Assembly (NCBI GenBank): GCA_949743325.1
Contig: CATJTQ010000063.1
Span: forward strand, 1 to 36,450
From: an uncultured Lachnospiraceae bacterium
GTDB taxonomy: Bacteria; Bacillota; Clostridia; Lachnospirales; Lachnospiraceae
Length of the DNA stretch: 36,450 bases
Direction: 5' to 3'
Shown piece after piece: positions 16,747 to 25,662 of the stretch (position 1 is its first letter; every line of letters begins with the position of its first letter). The position numbers were made by a program, and so were the translations under genes. The notes under the pieces were generated by a model. That model saw only the letters and a program-made list of their open reading frames with translations. It had not been told where the DNA came from and made no database searches.

Positions 16747-17526
16747 ATGGAAGAGAAAAGACAAAAGGAACTTCTTATAATAATACCTGCTTATAATGAG
16801 GCGGGAAATATAGAGAAACTTTTTGATAAGCTGGAACAGCCTGAAATTGCTAATATAGCAGATGTGCTTGTTATGAACGACGCCTCCTCAGATTCTACTA
16901 ATTGGATTGTGAAAAAGAGAGGTCATACTCTAGTAACCCATGTATTTAATCTTGGCTATGGCAGCGGAATACAGTTAGGCTATAAATATGCAATAAGAAG
17001 AAATTATAGATATTTAATACAGATGGATGCAGACGGACAGCATGATGTGTGTAATATTCCAGTTATATATGAGAAATTAAAATCAAAATGTGCAGACGGA
17101 CAGTTCCCTGATATTGTACTTGGTTCTAGGTTTATGAAAGGCTCTCCTGAATATAAATCAGGAATTGCAAAAAAAATTGCCTACAGATTATTTAGACGTA
17201 TGATAAAGATAGGTACCGGCAGGACATTTACTGATCCTACAACAGGGCTTCAGGGACTTAGCAGAAGAGCTGTTTTGTATTACTCAAAATATAATAATTT
17301 TGATGACAGATACCCAGATGCAAATATGATAATGCAGATGACTCTGCTTGGTTTTAACTTAATAGAGATACCTGCTGTTATGCATTTTCGTACAGAGGGC
17401 GTAAGTATGCACTCCGGGCTAAAGCCTTTTTTCTATATGTTTCGTATGACAGTATCCATAATTGCTGTTTGGTTCAGGATTAAAGTATTTAAGATAGATG
17501 CAGATATAGTTGGAGATGAGAAATGA
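16747..17526 (+). CDS. GT2 family glycosyltransferase, DPM1/polyprenyl-phosphate type
   Basis: A 259-residue GT-A enzyme. It begins with IIPAYNEAGNI, has NDASSDS at 44-50 and the metal-binding Asp94-Ala-Asp96 in DADGQHD, and contains the TDPTTGLQG segment typical of dolichol/polyprenyl-phosphate sugar transferases. It has no C-terminal membrane helices, so it is a peripheral enzyme. The neighbouring DUF2304 protein is a common partner of this type. The next gene overlaps its stop by 4 nt (ATGA). Confidence 0.88.
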   Translation: MEEKRQKELLIIIPAYNEAGNIEKLFDKLEQPEIANIADVLVMNDASSDSTNWIVKKRGHTLVTHVFNLGYGSGIQLGYKYAIRRNYRYLIQMDADGQHDVCNIPVIYEKLKSKCADGQFPDIVLGSRFMKGSPEYKSGIAKKIAYRLFRRMIKIGTGRTFTDPTTGLQGLSRRAVLYYSKYNNFDDRYPDANMIMQMTLLGFNLIEIPAVMHFRTEGVSMHSGLKPFFYMFRMTVSIIAVWFRIKVFKIDADIVGDEK

Positions 17527-18968
17527 GACAGTTTCATATTTTAAAAAATGAGGCGGTTAAGGGAAAAAAAGCTTATTTTACTCCATCTTTAATTAAGGAG
17601 ACAACTGAAGATGTCTTTAATCCATCAAGAGGCTGGTATGAAATATATAGTTTTAATATAAGGGAGGATATAGATTTTAATGAACTGAAATGGAGTATAA
17701 GAGAAAATCAGTCTCTCGCTTTAATTCGTATTAATTTAAAAGAGGTTAGGGACAGCTCTCTTTCTGATTATCATTTGGCAAATTTGGAAAATATACTAAA
17801 ATTTTTTTGTGAAGCTGGGAAAGAAATAATTTTAAGACCTGCTTATGATATAGAGGGTAATGGCAGGCAAAATGAGCCAGAGACGTTTATTTTAATTTTA
17901 TCCCATATAAGACAGATGGCACCAATAATAAAAAAGTACAACAATAATATTTTTGTATTTCAGGGACTTTTAATTGGAAGCTGGGGAGAAATGCATACTT
18001 CTTCCTATGACTCACCAGAGAATATTAAACGATTGGCAGCAGCATGTCGTGATTATATAGGAAACGATATTTGTATGGCGGTGAGAAGACCTGTTCAGTT
18101 AAGGTATATTATTTCAAAGGATTGTGAAGTTGATATATTAAATAACGGCAGGTTTGCAGATAAAAGAATGTCAAATATAGGATTGTTTGATGATGCTATT
18201 TTTGCTTCCAATAGTCATCTTGGAACGTTTGGCACGAAAAGAAGAGTAGATTGTGATTGGCAAAATACATGGTGCATTGAAGATGAACTGTCGTTTGAAG
18301 AGGTTATATGTCGGACTGTTCCAAATGGCGGAGAGGTGATATATGGAAATATGGGATGCGATGCGTCATATGTAATTAATTTGCTGCAAAAAATGCATAT
18401 TTCTTATTTAAATTGTGCTTATGATAAAAAGTTATTGGATATTTGGAAAAATACATTGATCGATAATTATGGAATATGGAATGGTATAAGTCTGTATAAT
18501 TATGTTGGAATGCATATCGGTTATCGAATTGTTGTCAGAAAAGTTGATGTAAAAGTTAAATCAAGAACTTGTGCGTATGTAAAAGTTAAGTTGGAAAATG
18601 TTGGGTTTGCGCCAATGTACGAGAGCACTGAACTTGCGTTAATTTTGCAGCCGAATAATATTGAGAAAAATGCTGAAAAAGCTAAAGAAAATATTAAAGA
18701 CAATAAAATGCATCAGATTGTAATCGGTGAATATACAGTAAAATTCAAGTCAGCAGAGGCATCTTTGAAAATACAAATTCCAATAAAAGAAGGAAAGCTT
18801 TATCTTGGTATGAGAAGAAAAAAAGATGGCAAATGGATTAAATTTGCCACCAAAAGCATTGCTGATAACAATTTGATTAAAGATAATGATATAATTGATT
18901 CAATAAGCAATAATAAAGAAACAGATATTGATTATGAGAGACTGTTATATATTGGCTGTTTTACTTAA
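17523..18968 (+). CDS. DUF4874/DUF4832 protein, no signal peptide (probable TIM-barrel glycosidase-like)
   Basis: A 481-residue protein. Conserved blocks include NPSRGWYEIY (N-terminus), IGSWGEMH with a candidate catalytic Glu, VRRPVQLRY, GLFDDAIFAS, VPNGGE and MHISYLNC; together they match the DUF4874 plus DUF4832 pair, predicted to be a barrel of glycoside-hydrolase type followed by a beta-sandwich. There is no signal peptide or membrane helix, unlike its paralogue on the other strand. It is translationally coupled to the GT2 gene (ATGA overlap) and is the last gene of the pel run. Its 3' end overlaps the convergent paralogue by 8 bp. Its function is not established; action on the polymer or an oligosaccharide is inferred. 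Confidence 0.8.
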   Translation: MRQFHILKNEAVKGKKAYFTPSLIKETTEDVFNPSRGWYEIYSFNIREDIDFNELKWSIRENQSLALIRINLKEVRDSSLSDYHLANLENILKFFCEAGKEIILRPAYDIEGNGRQNEPETFILILSHIRQMAPIIKKYNNNIFVFQGLLIGSWGEMHTSSYDSPENIKRLAAACRDYIGNDICMAVRRPVQLRYIISKDCEVDILNNGRFADKRMSNIGLFDDAIFASNSHLGTFGTKRRVDCDWQNTWCIEDELSFEEVICRTVPNGGEVIYGNMGCDASYVINLLQKMHISYLNCAYDKKLLDIWKNTLIDNYGIWNGISLYNYVGMHIGYRIVVRKVDVKVKSRTCAYVKVKLENVGFAPMYESTELALILQPNNIEKNAEKAKENIKDNKMHQIVIGEYTVKFKSAEASLKIQIPIKEGKLYLGMRRKKDGKWIKFATKSIADNNLIKDNDIIDSISNNKETDIDYERLLYIGCFT

Positions 18969-20394
18969 CGTTCAGTTCACCAAGAAATATAGCAGAATAA
19001 TTTTCAGATAATTGTTCATTTGCAAAATTAATTTTGACAGCTGGGATTGAAGAGTTATCTTCCATCTCAAAATATATTTTATAAGTTGTACCTTTTGTGA
19101 GATCTGCAGTATTAATTTTTGCTGATATAGTAACTTTGCTGTCACTTTTAAGAAGGCGGTTGTCAAAGTCAATATTATACTCTTTATTATCAGTTCCGTT
19201 GACTAGAGTAAGCTTTGATTTGAATTTTTTATATGCCGGTGCAAATCCACTGTTATTTATAGTTATATTTAAAGCGGCGGTTGTATCTTTAGAACGGTTA
19301 TATGTTAAATTGCTCGCACTTACAAAGTAGCGATAGCCCAGATGAGAGGCTATATAGTCATATCCGTTAGTATTTTTAAACGCCCCTTCTTCTGTAAACA
19401 AATCTTGCCGCCATTTATTTAACACAGCAGAATCATAGTCGCAGTTTAGATAAGAAATATGCATGTTTTTCAGGTCGTTCACTGCATTGTTAAAATCATT
19501 AAATTGATTGTCTACAACACATTCACCGCCGTTAGGAACAAAGCTGCACAGTTTATTTTGAAATTCAATTTCTTCTGAACGAGTTCCCTTATCAGACGGT
19601 TTGTCAGTGCCTTTAAAAGAAGATGTTCCATATGTTCCTAAGTCGGTGTCAGAACCTAACATACCATCATTAAAAAGACCAAGCCGGGTTCGAAGTTCGC
19701 CGCTGAAAGCTTCTGTATTATCAGGCGGTACAAGTAGGTCAGTGATAGTACGGTAATGTGCAGGTGTTCTGACTGCAAGAAAAATGTCCTTGTCAATATT
19801 TTTATCAATATTATTTATCAGTGTAAGCATATTATCTTTGCTCATATAGACAGTTCCGTTCATTTCACCGCAGTTTCCGACAAAGATGCCCTGCATAATA
19901 TAGACAGCGTTTTTATGATTGTTAATTATAGGAGACACTTGCTCTATATGAGTTATTATTTGAGATAAATTGTCTGGTTCAGTAGTTTTTGCTTTGCCGT
20001 CCCAATCATATAGAAAACGTAGTATAAGTTTTTTATTGCTGTTTTCACAGCGTATCAGTAACGTTTCCAGCTGAGAGAGGGCATTTTCACTTAAAATTTT
20101 GGTTCTGAAATTTTTTAGGTTAATCTCAAGAAGTGCCAGTGAGTTAGTTTTATTTTGAGTGATTTTTTCGGCAAGTTTCTCTGCTTCTGAGCAGCTTTCA
20201 TCGGAGAGGGAAAATCCGTATAAATGATAAAAACCTATATAAGGATTTGGCAGCAAGGCTGAACTCTCATTTTGAGTTTGAGAAGAGTAGGTTAATTTTA
20301 AATGAGATTGATTTACATAAAATAATGCCAATAGAACTGCGGCGGCAATAGTTATAATTATTGATATAAAAATAAATATTTTCTTTATTTTCAT
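18961..20394 (-). CDS. DUF4874/DUF4832 protein, membrane-anchored paralogue
   Basis: About 477 residues. The start is ATG 20394, since GGAGG (20400-20404) lies 5 nt away; a TTG four codons upstream would overlap that site. An N-terminal hydrophobic helix (about 7-28) should anchor or export the protein. The body repeats the blocks of the convergent gene: NPYIGFYHLYG, VGNCGEMN with the same candidate Glu, VRTPAHYR, LGLFNDGM, VPNGGE, MHISYLNC and SHLGYRYFV. The two are clear paralogues, one probably cytoplasmic and one outside. It is the only minus-strand gene in the polysaccharide half and has its own predicted promoter. Confidence 0.82.
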   Translation of the reverse strand: MKIKKIFIFISIIITIAAAVLLALFYVNQSHLKLTYSSQTQNESSALLPNPYIGFYHLYGFSLSDESCSEAEKLAEKITQNKTNSLALLEINLKNFRTKILSENALSQLETLLIRCENSNKKLILRFLYDWDGKAKTTEPDNLSQIITHIEQVSPIINNHKNAVYIMQGIFVGNCGEMNGTVYMSKDNMLTLINNIDKNIDKDIFLAVRTPAHYRTITDLLVPPDNTEAFSGELRTRLGLFNDGMLGSDTDLGTYGTSSFKGTDKPSDKGTRSEEIEFQNKLCSFVPNGGECVVDNQFNDFNNAVNDLKNMHISYLNCDYDSAVLNKWRQDLFTEEGAFKNTNGYDYIASHLGYRYFVSASNLTYNRSKDTTAALNITINNSGFAPAYKKFKSKLTLVNGTDNKEYNIDFDNRLLKSDSKVTISAKINTADLTKGTTYKIYFEMEDNSSIPAVKINFANEQLSENYSAIFLGELNVK

Positions 20395-20433
20395 AGCAAC
20401 CTCCAATTAAGTGTGGGTAAAAGAATTTTGTCT

Positions 20434-20462
20434 ATTATAACAGATATATTGAAAGGTGGGAA
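20434..20462 (-). promoter_or_regulatory. Predicted promoter of the anchored DUF4832 gene
   Basis: On the minus strand there is TTCCCA (20457-20462), a 17-bp spacer and a perfect TATAAT (20434-20439). The -35 element overlaps the ribosome site of the divergent Stealth-type gene. The -10 is good and the -35 matches only 4 of 6 bases. Confidence 0.45.
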
Positions 20463-20467
20463 GTGTA

Positions 20468-21487
20468 ATGGGCAACAAATTATCAGATAATACTGGTATT
20501 GATTTTGTAGTTACATGGGTTGATGGTTCGGATAAGGCATGGCAGGCTGACAAGGCAAAGTATTCGGGCAGCGCTGCAGACGATGACAGACCAGAGCGGT
20601 ACAGAGACTGGGAGTTGCTTAAGTATTGGTTTAGGGGAGTAGAAAAATACGCTCCATGGGTAAATAAAATACACTTTGTAACATACGGACATTTGCCAAA
20701 ATGGCTTAATATTTCTAATCCAAAGATAAATATAGTTAGGCATAAAGATTATATTCCTGATGAATATCTTCCAACATTTAACAGCCATGTAATTGAATTT
20801 CATATGCATCGTATAAAAGGTCTCAGTGAGAGATTTGTATATTTTAATGATGATATGTTTGTTGTAGGTAAAATTTTTGAAAGTGATTTTTTCTGCGGTG
20901 ATTATCCCAATGATATGCTTGCCTTTCAGCCTGTTGTTGCTAACCCTGCTAATCCTGTAATGTCACATCTTTATTTGAATAATGCGCTTGTTCTTTCCAA
21001 GTACTTTGATAAGAGGAATAATGTTAAAAAGCAGCCGGGGAAATATTTTAAAATAGGGTATCCACCAATGTATTTTTTATATAATATATTGGAGCTTGCT
21101 TTTCCAAAATTTACTGGTTTTTACACTGTTCATGGACCGTTCCCATTTAATAAATCGACATTTGAACTTGTGTGGGAAAAGGAAAAAGAATTGTTGGAAG
21201 AGACGTCAAGGCACAGATTTAGAAGCAGTGAGGATGTGTCGCCTTATTTAATCAGAGAGTGGAAAAAGCTTTTGGGAGAATTTAATCCTGTTAATATACA
21301 GAGAAAATTCCGTTATTTTGATGTTAAAGATAACAATACATCACTTGTAAGTACTCTCGAAAAGCATAAAACAAAAATTGTATGTATAAATGACGCCAAT
21401 GCGGCTATTGATTTTGAAAGAGCAAAAAGAGAGATAACGTGTGCATTTAATAAAATATTGCCGCATAAGTCCAGTTTTGAATACTAA
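20468..21487 (+). CDS. Stealth-family sugar-phosphate transferase
   Basis: About 339 residues from ATG 20468; AAGGTGGG lies about 7 nt upstream and overlaps the alternative GTG 20456. The Stealth CR1 block is visible at 12-22 (DFVVTWVDGSD). CR2 contains RYRDWELLKYWFRG, HFVTYGHLPKWL and the Asn127-Asp-Asp129 motif in YFNDDMF, followed by the HGPFPFNKS block of CR3. Stealth proteins transfer hexose-1-phosphate units to build phosphodiester-linked glycans such as capsules. Here it starts the second operon, beside a flippase, so a phosphoglycan or phosphate decoration of the matrix polymer is plausible. Confidence 0.88.
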   Translation: MGNKLSDNTGIDFVVTWVDGSDKAWQADKAKYSGSAADDDRPERYRDWELLKYWFRGVEKYAPWVNKIHFVTYGHLPKWLNISNPKINIVRHKDYIPDEYLPTFNSHVIEFHMHRIKGLSERFVYFNDDMFVVGKIFESDFFCGDYPNDMLAFQPVVANPANPVMSHLYLNNALVLSKYFDKRNNVKKQPGKYFKIGYPPMYFLYNILELAFPKFTGFYTVHGPFPFNKSTFELVWEKEKELLEETSRHRFRSSEDVSPYLIREWKKLLGEFNPVNIQRKFRYFDVKDNNTSLVSTLEKHKTKIVCINDANAAIDFERAKREITCAFNKILPHKSSFEY

Positions 21488-21646
21488 TTTCCGTGAGCAA
21501 TGATATAGACGGCTGCAACGCAGACGTTTTGAAAATGTAGTGAGGTGCTGCTTTCTGTGATGTATTGCAGTATTACAGCATGATGTTTCAATGTTTGCAT
21601 TGAGATTGTCATAATTTACAGTTGTTTTTGTAAGGGAGGAATTATT

Positions 21647-23185
21647 GTGGCAGAAAAGAGCAGAACAGAATATTCAGCACGAAATACTACTGTGGCGGTC
21701 GTATCACGTATGGCGGCAATACTTATGGGATTTATAACAAGAGTAGTATTTACGCGTACATTAAGTGAGAGTTATGTCGGTGTAAATGGTCTGTTTACGG
21801 ATATTTTAAATGTGCTGGCTCTATCAGAGCTTGGAGTGGGCACTGCAATAACATATGCACTGTATGGACCTATAGCAGAAGGCAATATTGAGAAACAAAA
21901 GTCAATAATGCGTATGTATTGCTGGTTTTATCGAATTGTCGCTGCATTTGTGCTCTGTGCAGGGTTATTAGTAATTCCTTTTATGAATGTGCTGATAAAA
22001 AATCAGCCGGATGTTGAGCATATAATAATAATTTACCTTATGTATTTAACAAACTCTGTATTGTCATATTTATTAATATATAAAAGAACATTAGTTGACG
22101 CACATCAGCTTATTTATATTGGAACGCTTTATCAAACAATATTTCTAATCGTGCAGGATATTCTGCAAATAATAATTCTTCTTGTAACTGGAAATTTTAT
22201 TTTGTTTCTGTGTATATATTTGTTATGTACAGTTGCAACTAATATAAGTATATCAAAAAAGGCTGACAGTCTTTATCCATTTTTAAAAGATAAAAATGTT
22301 GAGAGGATAGATAAAAAAGAAAGACAGCAAATATTTAAAAATATTAAAGCTATGCTTATGCATAAAATTGGCGGTGTAGCTGTCAACAACACTGATAATT
22401 TACTGTTATCTTCTATTGTCGGTATTGTCAGTGTGGGAAAATATTCTAATTATTATCTTTTAATTGGTTCGATACGCCAGATATTAGATCAGATATTTCA
22501 AGGGATTACTGCCAGTGTGGGCAATCTTGGCGTTACTGAGGATTCAGGAAGAGTTAAAAAAATATTTGAGGCGTCGTTTTTTATAGGCCAGTGGCTTTAT
22601 GGATTTGCGGCAATTTGCCTATATGAGTTATTAAGTGAATTTGTTGCCATAAGTTTTGGTGAAAATTATATATTCAGCCGTCCTATAGTATTAGTGTTAT
22701 GCATTAACTTTTATGTGACAGGAATGAGAAAGGCATCGCTTGTATTTAGAGATTCACTGGGACTGTTTTGGTATGATCGTTATAAATCAGTTATTGAGGC
22801 ATTAATTAATCTTGTTGTCTCAGTTGCACTAGCTATAAGATGGGGCGCTGTCGGTGTGTTTTTAGGTACATTGGTCAGTACTGTTACAACTTCGTTGTGG
22901 GTAGAACCATTTGTATTGTATAAATACAGATTAAAGTCATCAGTATGGAAATATTTCTTAATGTATGCGGTATATGCTTGTGTGCTTGCTGTAATATGGT
23001 TTTTTACAGATCGTCTATGTATGAATGTCAGCGGCGGATATTTGAAAGTGTTTATAGTAAAACTTATTATAAGTATTATTGTTCCTAATCTTCTAATGTT
23101 AGCAGTATATAATCAAAAAAGTGAATTTAAGTTTTTATTAAATAAGTGTATCCAATTAATTAGAAAAAGAAGAGGGGGAGTATAG
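21647..23185 (+). CDS. Wzx/MOP-type polysaccharide flippase
   Basis: A 512-residue integral membrane protein with 12-14 helices. The N-terminal pattern (ARNTTVAVVSRMAAILMGF, then RVVFTRTLSESYVGVNGLF) and the central FKNIKAMLMHKIGGVAVNNTDN block are typical of the polysaccharide biosynthesis MOP family. It starts at GTG 21647 behind GGGAGGA. The preceding 159 bp, between the Stealth gene and this one, holds no gene and no clear promoter. With PelG upstream the window has two unrelated export routes for glycans. It ends directly against the next gene. Confidence 0.88.
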   Translation: MAEKSRTEYSARNTTVAVVSRMAAILMGFITRVVFTRTLSESYVGVNGLFTDILNVLALSELGVGTAITYALYGPIAEGNIEKQKSIMRMYCWFYRIVAAFVLCAGLLVIPFMNVLIKNQPDVEHIIIIYLMYLTNSVLSYLLIYKRTLVDAHQLIYIGTLYQTIFLIVQDILQIIILLVTGNFILFLCIYLLCTVATNISISKKADSLYPFLKDKNVERIDKKERQQIFKNIKAMLMHKIGGVAVNNTDNLLLSSIVGIVSVGKYSNYYLLIGSIRQILDQIFQGITASVGNLGVTEDSGRVKKIFEASFFIGQWLYGFAAICLYELLSEFVAISFGENYIFSRPIVLVLCINFYVTGMRKASLVFRDSLGLFWYDRYKSVIEALINLVVSVALAIRWGAVGVFLGTLVSTVTTSLWVEPFVLYKYRLKSSVWKYFLMYAVYACVLAVIWFFTDRLCMNVSGGYLKVFIVKLIISIIVPNLLMLAVYNQKSEFKFLLNKCIQLIRKRRGGV

Positions 23186-24433
23186 ATGACTAAAAAATTT
23201 AGTAATGAACAAACTCTTCTTCTTAATCTGCTGTCATTACTTTTTACTATTGATATAGATATGAATAATGTCGATAGTGTCAGAAAAATATTTGATGCAG
23301 CCCAAGAATCAGGGGCGATAGATTGGCATAAATTTATTGATATTGCTGATAAGCATTGTGTGCTATCCCTGTTATATGATATTTTGGATAGATGTTCTTA
23401 TCTTGAAAAGAATTTACAGATTAAGCTTAAATCTGTAAGCAGATCAATTGCACTACAAAATTATCATCTTCTCTTTTTAGGAAAATCTATTATAGAGTTG
23501 TTGGATAGAGAAAATATAGAAACAGTATTGTTAAAAGGAAGTATATGTGCAGAGTATTATCCTATTCCAGAACTTAGAAAATCAGGAGATATTGATTTGC
23601 TGCTATTAGATTCAAATGATTATAAGAGAGTAGAAAGTCTTTTTCAGCAGATTGGTATGGTTAAAGAATTAAAACGTCAGGCTAATCATCATGTTGTATT
23701 TTATACTAAAGAAGGCATAGAAGTAGAAGTTCATGTAATGCTGACAGAACCGTTAGACAATAGTAAAAGCAACCATTATTTTGAGTCTGTATATAAGAAA
23801 TGTAAAAATCATAAAACTTATATAGAGACTATTGGGATTAAATTTCCGGTATTGGAAGAAGGATATAATGGGTTTTATCTGCTTACGCATATGCTACAGC
23901 ATTTTCTGCGTTCTGGTTTCGGTATAAAGTTATTATGTGATTGGACAGCATTTTGGAGATCAGGTATTGATGAGAAAAATTGTAAAATGTTTGTGGATTT
24001 AGTCAGTGAATGTGGTCTTTTAAAATTTTCTAAGGTTATTACGGCGGCTTGTATAGGATATATAGGTCTTGATTCTCATAATATGGAATTTATGTTTGGC
24101 AAAAAATTGTCGGTTATGGAGGCTAGGCAGATTAGTGAAAAGTTAATGTTTGAAGTGTTGGAAGCGGAGGAATTCGGACGATCAAGCACTGACAGAATGG
24201 TTATGCTAAGAGGCAATTCGTTTGCACATTATATTAGAGAGTTTCATCATCAGATGCGTCTTAATTTTCCGCTTTGTGGGAAATTGATTATTCTATGGCC
24301 TGCTTTATGGGTTATTACATTTATTAAGTTTGCTGATAATAATAGAAGATTAAGGAAGATTTCCGGGAGGGCTGTAATTAAAAAGGCAGGTGAGAGGAGC
24401 AGGCTTATGAAGGAATTGGGAATTTTTAAATAG
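23186..24433 (+). CDS. NTP_transf_5-type nucleotidyltransferase
   Basis: A 415-residue protein of the minimal nucleotidyltransferase fold. The active-site pattern is Gly118-Ser119, then Asp135-Ile-Asp137, then an acidic strand with Glu179/Glu181 before His183. This corresponds to the PF14907 group, which is frequent in RiPP and surface-glycan loci. In lasso-peptide clusters of the paeninodin type a related gene accompanies an HPr-kinase-like tailoring kinase, as here. Its ATG follows the flippase stop with no gap. The substrate is unknown; nucleotidyl or sugar-phosphate transfer to an exported protein is one possibility. Confidence 0.8.
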   Translation: MTKKFSNEQTLLLNLLSLLFTIDIDMNNVDSVRKIFDAAQESGAIDWHKFIDIADKHCVLSLLYDILDRCSYLEKNLQIKLKSVSRSIALQNYHLLFLGKSIIELLDRENIETVLLKGSICAEYYPIPELRKSGDIDLLLLDSNDYKRVESLFQQIGMVKELKRQANHHVVFYTKEGIEVEVHVMLTEPLDNSKSNHYFESVYKKCKNHKTYIETIGIKFPVLEEGYNGFYLLTHMLQHFLRSGFGIKLLCDWTAFWRSGIDEKNCKMFVDLVSECGLLKFSKVITAACIGYIGLDSHNMEFMFGKKLSVMEARQISEKLMFEVLEAEEFGRSSTDRMVMLRGNSFAHYIREFHHQMRLNFPLCGKLIILWPALWVITFIKFADNNRRLRKISGRAVIKKAGERSRLMKELGIFK

Positions 24434-24480
24434 TGTGCAGAAAAAGGTGAATTGCAGTAAAATTTGTATTGGAAGTTGTG

Positions 24481-25647
24481 GTGAATAAAGTGAATATAAA
24501 TAAAAATTTCAAACTAATATATTTCGACGGGGTACCTTATTTGATGCCTTTTGGTCAGGCTGCAGCAAAACTTATGCGTCCTCTTAGACTGAACAGTACC
24601 GGTGTATTTATATGGAATCTGCTTATAAATGGGGATTCACAGGAAGTTATTCTTATTAAAATGATTGATGAATATGAAATAGAAGAAGATGAAATTGACA
24701 AAGTAGAAGAAGATTTAAAAAACTTTTTAGACAAGCTTATTAATTTAAAGATTATTATTTCAAATGATGAAAAATTGTTTGACTTTGAAGACAATGTTTT
24801 CAGGACATTGTTAATTGCAGGAGTAAAAATATTCTATATTGGACCAGAATATCTTTTGTCAAAAAAATTTGAATTATATTATACACAATTTGGTGTTAAT
24901 GAGGCTGATATTAAAATTAATATGAAGATAGGAATTCCTGATTCGGTATTGCCGCAAAAATTGTTAATAAGAAATAGTGAGTTATCGTTGTCGGAGACTG
25001 ACAATTATTATATATGCCTTTTTCCTGAGAGTTCGCATTTACGTGAATGGCGATATAGTAAGACGGACGGAAATGTCTATTTTTACTGTAAGAATCTGAT
25101 TTGGGACAATGACGCTGATGATATTTTTCAGGCAATAAGAATGATTTTTCTTATTTTTGCTCAACAAAGAGGTCTTTTTGCAGTACATTCTGCCTCAGTC
25201 TTATATAGAGGAAAAGCGTGGCTGTTTTGCGGACACTCAGGGGCCGGGAAATCAACACATGTAAATTTATGGTCCGAGAAATATAATACCCCAATGTTAA
25301 ATGGTGATATAAATTTACTTAAACTTACTGAGAATGGCTTTTCTGTTTACGGTATTCCCTGGTGCGGTACTTCAGGTATAAGTACAAGCGATGATTTTCC
25401 TCTGGGAGGTATTGTATTTGTAAAAAAGCATAAAATTGATAAGGTGTTTGAATTGTCCAAAGAGGAACGTGAATTTAATTTGCTGTTAAGAATAATTTCG
25501 CCGGCGTGGACTGATAAGATGCTTAATAAAAATATAGAATTTGTTAAGTCCTTTTCGGATTCTACTCCTATGTTTCAGTTGTTGTGTACTAAGGAGCATT
25601 CAGCGGCTGATGTTATGAAAAGTGCTATTGATAATTATGGCAGATAA
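24481..25647 (+). CDS. PqqD domain fused to HPr-kinase-like (HprK/PadeK-type) kinase
   Basis: About 388 residues. The N-terminal 95 residues form a PqqD-like domain (LNSTGVFIWNLLI turn and helix). The C-terminal domain is HPr-kinase-like: AVHSASVLYRGKAWLF leads into the P-loop GHSGAGKST at about 251-259, followed by LNGDINLL and the family motif YGIPWCGT. Related kinases phosphorylate a serine in lasso peptides. The fused PqqD probably recruits the substrate by its leader. The start is uncertain: TTG 24469, GTG 24481 and GTG 24490 are all in frame, and GGAAG at 24471 fits 24481. It lies between the nucleotidyltransferase and the exporter. Confidence 0.84.
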   Translation: MNKVNINKNFKLIYFDGVPYLMPFGQAAAKLMRPLRLNSTGVFIWNLLINGDSQEVILIKMIDEYEIEEDEIDKVEEDLKNFLDKLINLKIIISNDEKLFDFEDNVFRTLLIAGVKIFYIGPEYLLSKKFELYYTQFGVNEADIKINMKIGIPDSVLPQKLLIRNSELSLSETDNYYICLFPESSHLREWRYSKTDGNVYFYCKNLIWDNDADDIFQAIRMIFLIFAQQRGLFAVHSASVLYRGKAWLFCGHSGAGKSTHVNLWSEKYNTPMLNGDINLLKLTENGFSVYGIPWCGTSGISTSDDFPLGGIVFVKKHKIDKVFELSKEEREFNLLLRIISPAWTDKMLNKNIEFVKSFSDSTPMFQLLCTKEHSAADVMKSAIDNYGR

Positions 25648-25662
25648 GGGTATGGTAAAATA

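Noticed and set aside
21488-21646. A small RNA or promoter in the gap between the Stealth and flippase genes.
   Set aside because: There are short inverted words but no stable hairpin with a T-tract and no well-spaced -35/-10 pair; I see only the ribosome site at its end.
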